Notes: generated from the sequence alone by a model not told the origin. A stretch of DNA of 64,000 nt from Ignavibacteriota bacterium (GCA_016713565.1 JADJOX010000001.1:372001-436000); one strand, 5' to 3'. Shown: positions 45,736 through 55,504, numbered from the stretch's first letter. Numbers and translations are program-made.

Positions 45736-47358
45736 TTATGTATTGAAAATTACGGTAAATACCGAACCTATATTTTTTTCGCTTTTTACTTTTAATTCAG
45801 CATTGTTCAATTCTGCATAACTTTTTACAAGTGAAAGTCCCAAACCAATTCCTTCATATGTTCTTGTATAGCCTTGTTCTTCTTGAGAAAAAGGATCAAA
45901 AATTTTGCTAATATAATCTTGAGAAATACCTATTCCTGTATCTGTAATATCCACTTGAATGTTTCCGAATGGATTTTGCGATGACTCAATAGTAATACTG
46001 CCTTTGTTTGTATACTTAATTGCATTTTCTATTAAATTGATGAACATTTGATTTATAGAATATTGATCACAAACTAAACGCAAAGGAGATTTTGAATTTA
46101 TTATTTCTAATTTTATTCCTTTGGCAAAAGCTTTTGAATGAAGTTCTTTTACAATAGGCCAAATAATATCATCTTCCAAATTAACTTCACTTAATTCAAT
46201 TTTATATTTTTGATTTTGTATTCGAGATACATTAAGAATTAAATCAATTGTTCTTGTAAGTCTGTTTCCGCCGCGTTCTATATATTCAAATGTTTCAGCC
46301 AATTCAGAGGTTAATTGTCCGTTTAATTCATTTTTTATCAATGAAGAAAAACTTAATATAGAATTTAAAGGTGTTCTTATTTCATGTGAAATTTGAGCAA
46401 GAAAATCTGATTTTAATTTAACGGCATCTTCAGCTTCTTTTCTAGCTAAAACTAATTGTTCTTCATATTTTTTTCTTTCTATAACTCTGGAGATTTGATC
46501 CGCAACAAGTTCTAAAATTTCCTTATCCTCATTTGAATAATAATTTCCGGAATATTTTTTAATAACAATTGAACCTACTATTTCATGGTGAAATTTAACC
46601 GGGATCCCAATAATTGAAAGCGGACGATTTATATATTCACAAAGATTCGCATTTGAAATTAGCTCTTCTATCTCAAAACTATTTAATAAAACTGAACTTC
46701 CTACACTCTGGATATATTTAAATTCCTCAATCAGATTATGTTTTTCATCAAATTCAAATTCATTTAAATGAAAAGGAAATTCAATTTGATTTGTTTTGGA
46801 ATTTAAAAGAGAAACCGCAAAGTTTTTAATGGGAATTAATTGAGTTAAATAATTATAAATCGATTCGTAAAAGTCGCAGTCAATGTCACATTGATTTATA
46901 AGGTTCGAAATTTGCAGCAGTACGGATTGAACAAGTTCATTCTTTAATCTGTTAGTTACATCAATTGCGGTCGTTATTCTTAATTTATTGCCGTCATCGT
47001 CATTTACTCTAAAATTAGTAGTTTGTACATAAAAATAAGTGCCGTTTCTATGTTTTACCTTTTCTTCAGCTTTTAGAATGCTTGTTCCGTTAAAAACTTT
47101 TAAATGATTCGAAGAAGCAACTGATTGAGAATCTTCGGAAAGTAAGTTTAAATAATCTTTTCCAACTAATTCGTTTTTTTCATATCCAAATAAATCTGCA
47201 AAATGCTTATTAATTTCAATTATTTTACCGTCAAAATTAACAATACAAATGGCAGTTTGCGATTCATTGAAAATAGATTTGAAGAAATCCACATATTTTT
47301 CGCTATTATTTTCGTCCAAATCCTTTCCGATAACTGTATTTTCTGAATTAATTTGCAT
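45736..47358 (-). CDS. Sensor histidine kinase, PAS-GAF-HisKA-HATPase
   Basis: No membrane segment is seen, so cytoplasmic sensing is likely. Order: PAS domain (AICIVNFDGKIIEINKHFAD, followed by FGYEKNELVGKDYL), GAF domain (PIKNFAVSLLNSKTNQIEF, IGIPVKFHHEIVGSIVIKK), HisKA with ISHEIRTPLNSILSFSSLIK (about residue 320), then HATPase_c with NLIENAIKYTNKGS, DTGIGIS, GIGLGLSLVKSYAEL. The signal is unknown. No response regulator is adjacent, so it is an orphan kinase. Confidence 0.92.
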   Translation of the reverse strand: MQINSENTVIGKDLDENNSEKYVDFFKSIFNESQTAICIVNFDGKIIEINKHFADLFGYEKNELVGKDYLNLLSEDSQSVASSNHLKVFNGTSILKAEEKVKHRNGTYFYVQTTNFRVNDDDGNKLRITTAIDVTNRLKNELVQSVLLQISNLINQCDIDCDFYESIYNYLTQLIPIKNFAVSLLNSKTNQIEFPFHLNEFEFDEKHNLIEEFKYIQSVGSSVLLNSFEIEELISNANLCEYINRPLSIIGIPVKFHHEIVGSIVIKKYSGNYYSNEDKEILELVADQISRVIERKKYEEQLVLARKEAEDAVKLKSDFLAQISHEIRTPLNSILSFSSLIKNELNGQLTSELAETFEYIERGGNRLTRTIDLILNVSRIQNQKYKIELSEVNLEDDIIWPIVKELHSKAFAKGIKLEIINSKSPLRLVCDQYSINQMFINLIENAIKYTNKGSITIESSQNPFGNIQVDITDTGIGISQDYISKIFDPFSQEEQGYTRTYEGIGLGLSLVKSYAELNNAELKVKSEKNIGSVFTVIFNT

Positions 47359-47484
47359 TTCGTTGATTATTTTCTTTAAACATTATCGGAAATTGTCAAA
47401 TGTTTTTGAGATGAATCACATATAATTCTTTAAATTGAACGTACCTTTAATTATTTTTTACAATCACTTCAAAAGGGAACAATA

Positions 47485-47694
47485 GTGTTACTAATTGAAA
47501 TTATACCAGACAAATGTGATTTTTGCGGCTGTTGTGTCGGCGTTTGTCCCGAAGACGCAATAGAATTGAAAGAAGCTGAAATAAAGATTATTGAAGAACT
47601 TTGCACAAATTGTTCAAAATGTGTGTGGTCGTGTCCAATTGAGGTCTTGAAATTTAACTTTGATAAAACAGCCGGAAAAAAGAATGAAAAATGA
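47485..47694 (+). CDS. 2[4Fe-4S] ferredoxin
   Basis: The 69-residue protein holds two complete CxxCxxCxxxC motifs: CDFCGCCVGVCP and CTNCSKCVWSCP, the pattern of a bacterial-type two-cluster ferredoxin. GTG start with ribosome site aaaggg. The reading frame overlaps the next gene by 11 bp, so it is almost certainly co-translated with the flavoprotein and is a likely electron donor to it. Confidence 0.9.
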   Translation: MLLIEIIPDKCDFCGCCVGVCPEDAIELKEAEIKIIEELCTNCSKCVWSCPIEVLKFNFDKTAGKKNEK

Positions 47695-48853
47695 ATATGA
47701 TATAATTGTTGTGGGAGCAGGGCCCGCAGGATCGATAGCTGCAAAATATGCATCGGAAAAAGGTGTTTCTGTTTTAATGCTTGAGAAAGATAGAGATGTC
47801 GGCTATCCGGTTAGATGCGGTGAAGCTGTAAGTTTAGCAGGCGTTGAAGAATTTGTGAAACCGGATCCAAAGTGGATAGCTTCGGAAATTACAAAGTTCA
47901 GCTTTATTTCACCTGATAAAACTGAAGTATTAATTCCCTTTGAAGGAAAAGGAATTATTTTAGAGCGAAAAATTTTTGATTATGAATTGGCAAATTCAGC
48001 CGCAAAGAACGGAACGGAAATAATTACAAGAGCATATGTAAATGGATTGTTATTTGAAAACAATTCTGTTGCCGGTGTAAAGTATGAATTCCGCGGTAAA
48101 CAATATCAAATAAAATCTAAAATTGTAATCGGTGCAGACGGTGTTGAGTCAAGAGTAGGAAGATGGGGAGGATTAAAAACATTTTCGGATTTTAGAGATA
48201 TGGAAAGCGGAGTTCAAATTACTGCGGCTAATATTAATGTTGATCCGAATACGTGCTATTTTTATTGGGGAAGCGAATACGCGCCTCAAGGTTATTTATG
48301 GATATTTCCCAAAAGTAATGGTTTAGCAAATGTTGGTTTGGCAATAACCGGAGATATAGGCAAAAAAAGATCCGCAATTTCATATCTTAATGATTTCATG
48401 AATAATTATTTTCCCAATGCTTCGGTTTTATCATCTGTTGCAGGAGGAATTCCATTTACTCCTACTTTAGAAAAAATCGTTAATCCGGGAATAATGCTCG
48501 TTGGTGACGCGGCAAGACAAATAAATCCTCTTTCCGGCGGTGGAATTATTAGCGGCATGATTGGAGGCAGTATTGCGGGAAAAGTTGCAGCCGATGCAAT
48601 TATTAGTAATGAACTAAGCAAAATCTACGAATATGAAAAACTTTGGCATGATCGGCTTGGCAAACGGCACGAAATGTTCAATAGAATAAAAAATGGAATT
48701 TATAAATTTTCGGACGAAAAATATGATCAAATTGCGCATTCGCTGGTTGGACTCCCAGATGAAAAAAGATCATTAGGCAATGTGGCAAAAAGAGCGGTTA
48801 TAAATAATCCGTCGTTATTGATTGATGTAGCTAAAGTATTTTTCAGTAAGTGA
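47684..48853 (+). CDS. Geranylgeranyl reductase-family FAD-dependent oxidoreductase
   Basis: ATG 47684 gives MKNEYDIIVVGAGPAGSIAA, a classic FAD-binding start; the frame is open further upstream but that lies inside the ferredoxin. The family motif YPVRCGEAVSLAGVEEF, the GADGVESRVGRW segment and the second FAD motif IMLVGDAARQINPLSGGGI are present. Relatives reduce double bonds of geranylgeranyl chains in archaeal lipids, chlorophyll or menaquinone (MenJ-like). In a heterotroph without chlorophyll genes in view, partial saturation of a quinone or other polyprenoid is most likely (inference). Coupled to the ferredoxin by overlap. Confidence 0.85.
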   Translation: MKNEYDIIVVGAGPAGSIAAKYASEKGVSVLMLEKDRDVGYPVRCGEAVSLAGVEEFVKPDPKWIASEITKFSFISPDKTEVLIPFEGKGIILERKIFDYELANSAAKNGTEIITRAYVNGLLFENNSVAGVKYEFRGKQYQIKSKIVIGADGVESRVGRWGGLKTFSDFRDMESGVQITAANINVDPNTCYFYWGSEYAPQGYLWIFPKSNGLANVGLAITGDIGKKRSAISYLNDFMNNYFPNASVLSSVAGGIPFTPTLEKIVNPGIMLVGDAARQINPLSGGGIISGMIGGSIAGKVAADAIISNELSKIYEYEKLWHDRLGKRHEMFNRIKNGIYKFSDEKYDQIAHSLVGLPDEKRSLGNVAKRAVINNPSLLIDVAKVFFSK

Positions 48854-49007
48854 TTGAAAATGGTGGAATGCTGAAACAGAAGCGTCAATCGAAATACGGG
48901 AGAAATTAATCATTAAATTCGCAAGAGAAAAGGATTTTTATTTTTTGCAATTAGATAATTTTCAATATGAACTTTGCTAAACCTTGAAGCATTTGAGAAA
49001 TTTGAAT

Positions 49008-50732
49008 TTATTTTAAAAGTAATATCTTTTTTGTTTCAATGTAATTATTGATTAAAATCTTACAATAATAAATTCCTGATGCTAAATTTTCAGCGTTGAA
49101 ATTTACTTCGTAATTTCCCGGATTTTGAAATTCATTTATTAATTCAGAAAGTTCATTTCCCAAAACATCATATATCTTTAATTTTACGGGCAGATTTTTA
49201 TTCCCTTCAATAAAAGGTACAGTATAATTTATTTTTGTTGAACTATTAAAAGGATTAGGATAAATTCCGAACTGGTAGTTTAAATTGTTATTGCCGTTTT
49301 CTCTATTTATATCCGTAATTGTAGATATTCCGTAAATTGTAACGTTCATTAACTTTGGTAAACCGTATTTATAAATTTTTAATGAATGATTGCCTACAGT
49401 TAAAATTTTGTTGAAAACAAATGTTACAGGTCTTGTATAAAATTCGTTATTAGCAATAATTTTTTGATCAGATAAATCAACTTCATTATCATCAACAGTT
49501 ATTTTGATATCGTCATTATAACTCATTTCGAATGAGAGTAAAGAAGTAATTTCAGAATTTTCATTAACATTGAAAACTATATCTTTAAATAAACCATCGT
49601 TTTCATCGGCTTCTTCCAAATAATTTCTATTAAAAACAGTTTTGCTGTTTTGCGAATTCAAAATTAAAACATCGCTAATAAAAGGAGTTCCGTCCGTATA
49701 AATTTTCAAATTATGATTCCCGGCGGAAAGATTGATGGGAAGTGAAATTGAATAACCGCTGCCTTTTAAATTTTCGCCGTTTAATGAATTTACTGTATTC
49801 CATCCAAAATCCACATCATCGACAATTATTTTAAGATCATCGTCATTTCTCAATTCACTTAAATTTTCCGCATTGCCTGTTAAATAAAACAAAACTTCAC
49901 CGGAATTACTCAATGTAAAATTGTATTCTTTCCATAAGCTTTCAGTATCACCGTTAGGGAATGTATTTGGACTTTCCCACATTAAAATATTATTGAATTG
50001 ATTTCTTTGAATTTTTGTGCCGTTCAATCCGCTTATTTCAACAAAATCTACATAAATTGAGGAGCCTTCCGAATTATTATTCCAAAAATCAATCGGTGCT
50101 TCAATGTTTAATACTCGATTATCAATCCAAACATCGAAACGCATATTGTCATCAGGAATATATTTGTTTGATGAAAAATACAGAAGATCATCAACAAAAA
50201 ATGTTGCCAAATTATTTTGCAGAACTATTTTATAAGTATGCCATTGTGTTTCGTCGATAACGTTCTGAAGATTAATTGATTGAATTTTTTTAATTGAGTC
50301 CTGACCTATTCCAAATTGAAACCAATTGTAATTATTTTCGGTTCTTTCGCTTTTCTGCTGCATAACCCACGCAAAATCATTTTCGTTTAATACATCATTT
50401 AATGTAAAATCACCATCCCAAAATCCCCAACCTCTTGAGCCAATATGCTGCGGAGTACATTTAAGTCTTACGCGCAAAATGGTTCCTTGTTTGTAAAGCT
50501 CAATTGGATCATAAATTTCGGTATTGCAATATTCAGTACTTATTGCGTTTAATAATGTAAGCTGCAAAAAACCGTTTTTAACTTCGGGAATCGATTGGTT
50601 TCCATCATTTCGATTAAACCAGTAATTACCTGGTTTACTAAAATCGTCTCTTAATAATATTTGAGCATTTAAGCACAAAACAGAAGCAAAAATTAAAGCT
50701 GTAATTATTTTATAATTCGTTTTTATATTCAT
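49008..50732 (-). CDS. Secreted protein with T9SS C-terminal sorting domain
   Basis: Signal peptide (ITALIFASVLCLNAQ), then a concanavalin/LamG-like beta-sandwich near the N-terminus (ILLRDDFSKPGNYWFNRNDG, WHTYKIVLQNNLATFFVDDL). Two more beta-rich segments in the middle look like copies of each other (SLPINLSAGNHNLKIYTDGT against NKILTVGNHSLKIYKYGLPK). The last about 85 residues are a type-A sorting domain (FGIYPNPFNSSTKINYTVPF, LKIYDVLGNELSELI, KKILLLK). It is probably surface-exposed and carbohydrate-interacting; catalytic activity is not evident. Confidence 0.75.
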   Translation of the reverse strand: MNIKTNYKIITALIFASVLCLNAQILLRDDFSKPGNYWFNRNDGNQSIPEVKNGFLQLTLLNAISTEYCNTEIYDPIELYKQGTILRVRLKCTPQHIGSRGWGFWDGDFTLNDVLNENDFAWVMQQKSERTENNYNWFQFGIGQDSIKKIQSINLQNVIDETQWHTYKIVLQNNLATFFVDDLLYFSSNKYIPDDNMRFDVWIDNRVLNIEAPIDFWNNNSEGSSIYVDFVEISGLNGTKIQRNQFNNILMWESPNTFPNGDTESLWKEYNFTLSNSGEVLFYLTGNAENLSELRNDDDLKIIVDDVDFGWNTVNSLNGENLKGSGYSISLPINLSAGNHNLKIYTDGTPFISDVLILNSQNSKTVFNRNYLEEADENDGLFKDIVFNVNENSEITSLLSFEMSYNDDIKITVDDNEVDLSDQKIIANNEFYTRPVTFVFNKILTVGNHSLKIYKYGLPKLMNVTIYGISTITDINRENGNNNLNYQFGIYPNPFNSSTKINYTVPFIEGNKNLPVKLKIYDVLGNELSELINEFQNPGNYEVNFNAENLASGIYYCKILINNYIETKKILLLK

Positions 50733-50938
50733 GATATGAAGTGCAACTGAAATCTCAATAAAAAATTATTTCCGAAAATTTACTATTTCTTTATTTAATA
50801 TTTGTGTTTTTGAACATTGTTTTTATCATAAACAATGATAGAAAAACAAAATTTGACAATTAAATACAACTGTAAATTTGTTAAATTTATTAAGATAAAA
50901 ATAAATTTATAATTTGTTAAAAATTCTAAAATAAATAG

Positions 50939-52003
50939 ATGAATTCAAATTTGGGTGTAAATCCTAAATATTTGCATAATGTATTCAAGTACTTGGACTC
51001 TGCAATTATGGTTGTAGACGAAAAAGAGGAATTTCTTGTTTGGAATAAAGGCGCGGAAAAAATATTCGGTTATACGCAGGAAGAGATTATAGGAAAGAAT
51101 TCATCGGCACTTTTACCCGAAGGTGAAAAATATATTTTAGAGCTTAATAATATTATTGATGAAGTCAAATTAAAAGGTTTTGCCGAAGTAATTGAAACCG
51201 AACGAAAAACAAAAGACAATAAAATAATTCCGGTTCAATTAAATGTTGCCAAATTACCCGGCGAAAACAATTCTTATGCTGGAAGAACAGTAATTATAAC
51301 GGATGTTTCTGAAGTTAGAAAACTTCAGCAGCAGGTGGACCAATCGGAAAAATTAGCTGTTATTGGTCAATTAGCTGCAGGTGTTGCTCACGAAATTGGA
51401 AATCCTCTTGCGGCCATTTCTTCAATTGTACAGATACTTCAGAGAAAATCTTCTGATCATTTCACTTCAGAACAACTTTCAAACGTTAAAGATAATATTA
51501 ATAGAATTTCTAAAATTGTAAGAGAATTGGTAGATCTTTCGCGTCCGCCGAGTCATGACGAAGTAATTACACAGATAAATGAAGTTATTAAAACTGCTGT
51601 GGGAATTGTGAAATACGATAAGCGTGTTAAAAAAGTTGAATTTAAAACTTACTTAGATGAAAATTTACCGATGATTAAAGTTGTTCCAGATCAATTGATT
51701 CAAGTATTCATCAATATCTTAATAAATTCATTAGATGCTGTTGAAGGTGAAGGAATTATTAAAGTTAAATCATATTTAAATGATAAATTTATTTTTGTAA
51801 ATATTAGTGATAACGGCTGCGGCATTGATGAAAAAAATTTATCTAAAATCTTTAATCCTTTTTTTACAACTAAACAAGTTGGAAAAGGAACCGGTTTAGG
51901 ACTTTCGGTAAGTTACGGAATAATTAAAAAATTCAACGGTGATATAAAAGTCAAAAGTCAATTAGGAAACGGTAGCGAGTTTCAAGTGCAGATTCCTATT
52001 TAA
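50939..52003 (+). CDS. NtrB-type sensor histidine kinase with PAS domain
   Basis: Cytoplasmic PAS domain (SAIMVVDEKEEFLVWNKGAE, FGYTQEEIIGKNSSALLP) followed by HisKA with His151 in GVAHEIGNPLAAISSIVQIL and a HATPase_c domain (NILINSLDAVEGEG, DNGCGIDEKNLSKIFNPFFT, GKGTGLGLSVSYGI). The GNPLAAIS H-box is characteristic of NtrB/AtoS-like kinases that pair with sigma-54 activators. The next gene, 19 bp on, is exactly such a regulator, so they form a cognate pair. Confidence 0.93.
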   Translation: MNSNLGVNPKYLHNVFKYLDSAIMVVDEKEEFLVWNKGAEKIFGYTQEEIIGKNSSALLPEGEKYILELNNIIDEVKLKGFAEVIETERKTKDNKIIPVQLNVAKLPGENNSYAGRTVIITDVSEVRKLQQQVDQSEKLAVIGQLAAGVAHEIGNPLAAISSIVQILQRKSSDHFTSEQLSNVKDNINRISKIVRELVDLSRPPSHDEVITQINEVIKTAVGIVKYDKRVKKVEFKTYLDENLPMIKVVPDQLIQVFINILINSLDAVEGEGIIKVKSYLNDKFIFVNISDNGCGIDEKNLSKIFNPFFTTKQVGKGTGLGLSVSYGIIKKFNGDIKVKSQLGNGSEFQVQIPI

Positions 52004-52022
52004 TTTGTTAAAAAGGATAAAA

Positions 52023-53387
52023 ATGGATATCAAAATTTTAATTGTTGATGACGAAAAGGGAATTCGAGATTCTCTTCAAATGATTTTAAATGAAGAAGGA
52101 TATCAGACAATTGCGGTTTCGGACGGAATGGAGGCATTAAATTTAATTAAAAATAATGAATTCCAGTTAGTTGTTTCGGATATAAAAATGCCCGAAATGG
52201 ATGGAATTGAATTATTGGAAAAATGTTCAAAAATCTCTCCGGAAACTTATTTTATTATGATGACAGCTTATGCTTCCGTAGAAACGGCTATTAGCGCGCT
52301 AAGAAACGGAGCTTATGATTATTTGCTTAAACCGGTTGAATTTGACGACATCTTAAATAAAATAAAACGACTTCTAGATTTTAAAAAATTGTCGGACGAA
52401 AATAAATTTCTTAGACAAAAGATTTCGCAAACTGCCGACTTTGAAAATATTATCGGAAAAAGTGACCCGATGAAAAAAGTTTTCAATATTATTAGTCAAG
52501 TTGCGCCGACAAACACAAATATTTTTATTTCAGGAAAAAGCGGTACCGGAAAAGAACTTGTAGCAAAAGCAATTCATTACAATAGTAAAAGAAAAGACAG
52601 AATATTTTTACCTATCAATTGCGGCGCTATTTCAGAGAATTTAATTGAAAGCGAATTATTCGGACATAAAAAAGGCTCATTTACCGGAGCCGTGGGAGAT
52701 AAAGACGGCTTATTTAAAGTTGCTGATGGCGGAACTTTATTTCTTGATGAAATTGGCGATCTTCCATTAAATCTTCAGGTAAAACTTTTGCGAGCAATAG
52801 AAGACAAGGAATTTATGCCGGTCGGCGGAACCAAACCGGTAAGAACGGATGTAAGAATAATTGCCGCGACAAATCAAGAAATTTATGAAAAAACTAAAAC
52901 GGGTGAATTTAGAGAAGATCTATATTACAGATTAAACGTAGTTGAAATTAAACTTCCATCCTTAAATGAAAGAAGGGAAGATATACCTCTTTTGGTAGAT
53001 CATTTTGTTGAAAAATACTGCAATGAAATGGGGAAGCCGGTAACAGGTGTTAGCAATGAATCTATGAAAAAACTTATTAATTATGATTGGCGAGGCGGTG
53101 TACGTGAACTTGAAAATATTATAGAAAGAGCGATAATATTTTCACAAGGTGATAAAATTGAAGTAAATGATCTTGCGGACAATGTAAATTCATCTGTCAG
53201 CATAAGCAATATGCCGGAATCAATTAAAGAAGCGACTTTAATTTTTGAAAAAGAACATATTAAACGAATTGTTAAAAAATATGAAAATAATAAGGAAGAA
53301 GCCGCAAAAGCTTTAGATATCGGATTATCTTCTCTTTATCGAAAAATGGAATTGCTTGGAATTCCAACAAGACCAATTAATGAATAA
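52023..53387 (+). CDS. NtrC-type sigma-54-dependent response regulator
   Basis: The frame opens at TTG 52005; ATG 52023 with aaaagga upstream is chosen. Receiver domain with Asp53 in VVSDIKMPEMDGIELL, then AAA+ domain: Walker A SGKSGTGKELVAKAIH, sigma-54 contact loop ESELFGHKKGSFTGAVG (GSFTGA variant of GAFTGA), Walker B GGTLFLDEIGDLPL, RREDIPLLVDHFV. A Fis-type HTH ends the protein (NNKEEAAKALDIGLSSLYRK). It activates RpoN-dependent promoters after phosphorylation by the kinase encoded just upstream. Target genes are not evident in this window. Confidence 0.95.
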   Translation: MDIKILIVDDEKGIRDSLQMILNEEGYQTIAVSDGMEALNLIKNNEFQLVVSDIKMPEMDGIELLEKCSKISPETYFIMMTAYASVETAISALRNGAYDYLLKPVEFDDILNKIKRLLDFKKLSDENKFLRQKISQTADFENIIGKSDPMKKVFNIISQVAPTNTNIFISGKSGTGKELVAKAIHYNSKRKDRIFLPINCGAISENLIESELFGHKKGSFTGAVGDKDGLFKVADGGTLFLDEIGDLPLNLQVKLLRAIEDKEFMPVGGTKPVRTDVRIIAATNQEIYEKTKTGEFREDLYYRLNVVEIKLPSLNERREDIPLLVDHFVEKYCNEMGKPVTGVSNESMKKLINYDWRGGVRELENIIERAIIFSQGDKIEVNDLADNVNSSVSISNMPESIKEATLIFEKEHIKRIVKKYENNKEEAAKALDIGLSSLYRKMELLGIPTRPINE

Positions 53388-53450
53388 TTTTTGAAATTTT
53401 TAATATATTTTAGATTGAATTTATTAGCATAAAATTTTGGGGCTGATATC

Positions 53451-54908
53451 ATAAATAATAAATTACCGGATGAGCTTCTATTTCCTAACGAAAATTATTT
53501 TTTTGTTTCATGGAGTTACAGCGGCGGATTTAATTGTCCGTCTTCTTTCGAAAATTTAACCGGATTTTCTAAAGATGAAATTTCCATACTCCCGTATAAA
53601 CATCATTCTCTCACAGAAAATGGTGAAGATGAAAGTATTTATAATTCTGTAATTCAATTGCAATATGACGACTCTGTTAATCAAATTGTAAAAACATTTA
53701 AAGTAATTTCTAAAGAAGAAAAACCGATTTGGTTTAAAGAATTTATTTCATTAGACAAAGTAAATAATAACAGTTTTTTCAGTTTGCTTGTTGATATAAC
53801 TGATATAAAGCAAAAGGAAATTGAATTCAATAATATTATTGAAGCCAAAACAGTTCAAAATAATTCTAAAGATAAATTAATTTCAATAATTTCTCATGAT
53901 CTTAGAGCGCCATTTACAAGCCTTTTAGGCTTTTCGGAAATTTTATTGAACGAACCGAATCTTGGCGAAGAAGAAAAACGCGAATACCTAAATTATATTT
54001 ATGACGCTTCCCAAATACAGCTGCAAATGGTAAATCATTTGTTGGATTGGACAAGACTGCAAACCGGAGCGATGAAGTTTGAACCGCAGAGAATTGAAAT
54101 TAGAGATATAATTGAAAATTGTATTTCTGTTTTAACGGGAGTCGCAATAAGAAAAAATATTGAAATTAAAGTTGAAGGCGGAAAAGGTGTTTTTGTAAAC
54201 GCGGATGAAAAACTTATTACACAAGCAATTACAAATCTTTTGAGCAATGCGGTTAAGTTTACGCCCGGCGGAAAAAAAATTAAAGTTGATATTGGATTGT
54301 TTAAAGAGAATATGATAGAAGTTATTGTGAAAGATGAAGGTGTTGGTATTTCCGAAAGCAACCAAATGAAATTATTTAAGGTCGAAAGCAAATTTTCACA
54401 GTTAGGAACTGCAGGAGAAAAAGGAAGCGGCTTGGGACTTGCGTTAGTGAAAGAAATTGTTGATAAGCACTCCGGTAAAATTTGGTTTTATTCAGAGCTG
54501 CAGAAAGGGAGCGAATTTCATTTCACAATACCAAGAGCCGATGATACGATATTAATTGTGGAAGAACATGAAGATTTACGAAAGGAATATGAAAAAATAT
54601 TTAAAATTAAATTTCCTAATTTTAATATAACATACTGCAAAACCGGTTTTGAAGCAATGAATTTTATTCTTGAACGAATTCCTTCCGTAATTATCAGTTA
54701 TCATAAAATGCCGCTAATGAACGGTTTACAACTTGCTTCCTCATTAAGAAAAAAAGATATTCATAATAAAGTTCAAGTAATTATTCTTGCAGATAAACTT
54801 AATGATGATGACATAGTTGAATATAAAAAAATAAAAGTTGATAATTTTATCAATTTTAATAAATCGCCTAAAGAAATCGCCGAATTAGTCTCCGGTATCA
54901 TTTCTTAA
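53451..54908 (+). CDS. PAS histidine kinase with degenerate receiver; no canonical start codon
   Basis: The first standard start in frame is TTG 53658, but protein-like sequence continues upstream to at least 53448 and completes a PAS domain (FVSWSYSGGFNCPSSFENLT, GFSKDEISILPY, then LLVDITDIKQKE). Only ATC 53448 or ATA 53451 is available, 5-8 nt after a gggg ribosome-like site (53439-53442); a stop sits at 53430. HisKA His149 (IISHDLRAPFTSLLGF) and HATPase_c (NLLSNAVKFTPGG, KDEGVGIS, GSGLGLALVKEIV) follow. The C-terminal receiver has Tyr in place of the phospho-acceptor Asp (VIISYHKMPLMNG). It follows the NtrC-type gene by 63 bp. Confidence 0.8.
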   Translation: MNNKLPDELLFPNENYFFVSWSYSGGFNCPSSFENLTGFSKDEISILPYKHHSLTENGEDESIYNSVIQLQYDDSVNQIVKTFKVISKEEKPIWFKEFISLDKVNNNSFFSLLVDITDIKQKEIEFNNIIEAKTVQNNSKDKLISIISHDLRAPFTSLLGFSEILLNEPNLGEEEKREYLNYIYDASQIQLQMVNHLLDWTRLQTGAMKFEPQRIEIRDIIENCISVLTGVAIRKNIEIKVEGGKGVFVNADEKLITQAITNLLSNAVKFTPGGKKIKVDIGLFKENMIEVIVKDEGVGISESNQMKLFKVESKFSQLGTAGEKGSGLGLALVKEIVDKHSGKIWFYSELQKGSEFHFTIPRADDTILIVEEHEDLRKEYEKIFKIKFPNFNITYCKTGFEAMNFILERIPSVIISYHKMPLMNGLQLASSLRKKDIHNKVQVIILADKLNDDDIVEYKKIKVDNFINFNKSPKEIAELVSGIIS

Positions 54909-54973
54909 ATTCCAACAATTTCAATTTTTTACTTATCTTTAAGATTCAAATTCAAAAATTTATAAGGGGAAAA

Positions 54974-55492
54974 TTGCATAATTCTGAAATTATTGCGCAA
55001 AAATATTGGTATGCACTTTATACAAAACCACGGCATGAATTTAAAGCTTCAAGTCAGTTAACGGCAAGCGGAATAGAACATTACTTACCTACCGTTACAA
55101 AAATTAGGCAGTGGAGCGATAGAAAGAAGAAGGTAACTGAACCTTTGATGAGCGGTTATATTTTTATTAGAGGTAACGAAAAAGACAGACTAATTGCTTT
55201 AGAACAGCAATCCGTTGTAAGAGCAATATTCTTTGAAGGAAAACCGGCAATTGTTCCAAATTGGCAAATTGAAAATTTGCAAAAAATGCTCGAGAGAGGT
55301 TTTGACGTTTCCGTAACAGATAGTATTGCAATTGGAAAAAGAGTTAAAATAATTTCCGGACCATTCCAAGATATAGAAGGAATTGTTTATGAAAATGCAA
55401 ATCAAGATAAAATTTTGGCTATTACAATTGATCTGCTAAGAAGGTCTGTAATTGTTAAAATACCGAAAGAAAGCGTTATTGAAGCAAAATAG
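54974..55492 (+). CDS. NusG-family transcription antiterminator, UpxY-like
   Basis: TTG start behind a good ribosome site (aagggga). The NGN domain reads KYWYALYTKPRHEFKASSQL and EPLMSGYIFIRGNEKDR, and the KOW domain IAIGKRVKIISGPFQDIEGI. Specialised NusG paralogues of this kind (UpxY, RfaH, LoaP) prevent premature termination in long operons such as capsule clusters. No polysaccharide operon directly follows here; the next gene is an exoribonuclease 12 bp on. It could be the main NusG only if no other exists in the genome, but its YTKPRHEFKA form favours a UpxY-like role. Confidence 0.85.
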   Translation: MHNSEIIAQKYWYALYTKPRHEFKASSQLTASGIEHYLPTVTKIRQWSDRKKKVTEPLMSGYIFIRGNEKDRLIALEQQSVVRAIFFEGKPAIVPNWQIENLQKMLERGFDVSVTDSIAIGKRVKIISGPFQDIEGIVYENANQDKILAITIDLLRRSVIVKIPKESVIEAK

Positions 55493-55504
55493 AAAGGAAG
55501 AAAA

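Noticed and set aside
47469..47753. 94-codon minus-strand frame opposite the ferredoxin.
   Set aside because: It lies antisense to two overlapping genes with unmistakable iron-sulfur and FAD motifs.
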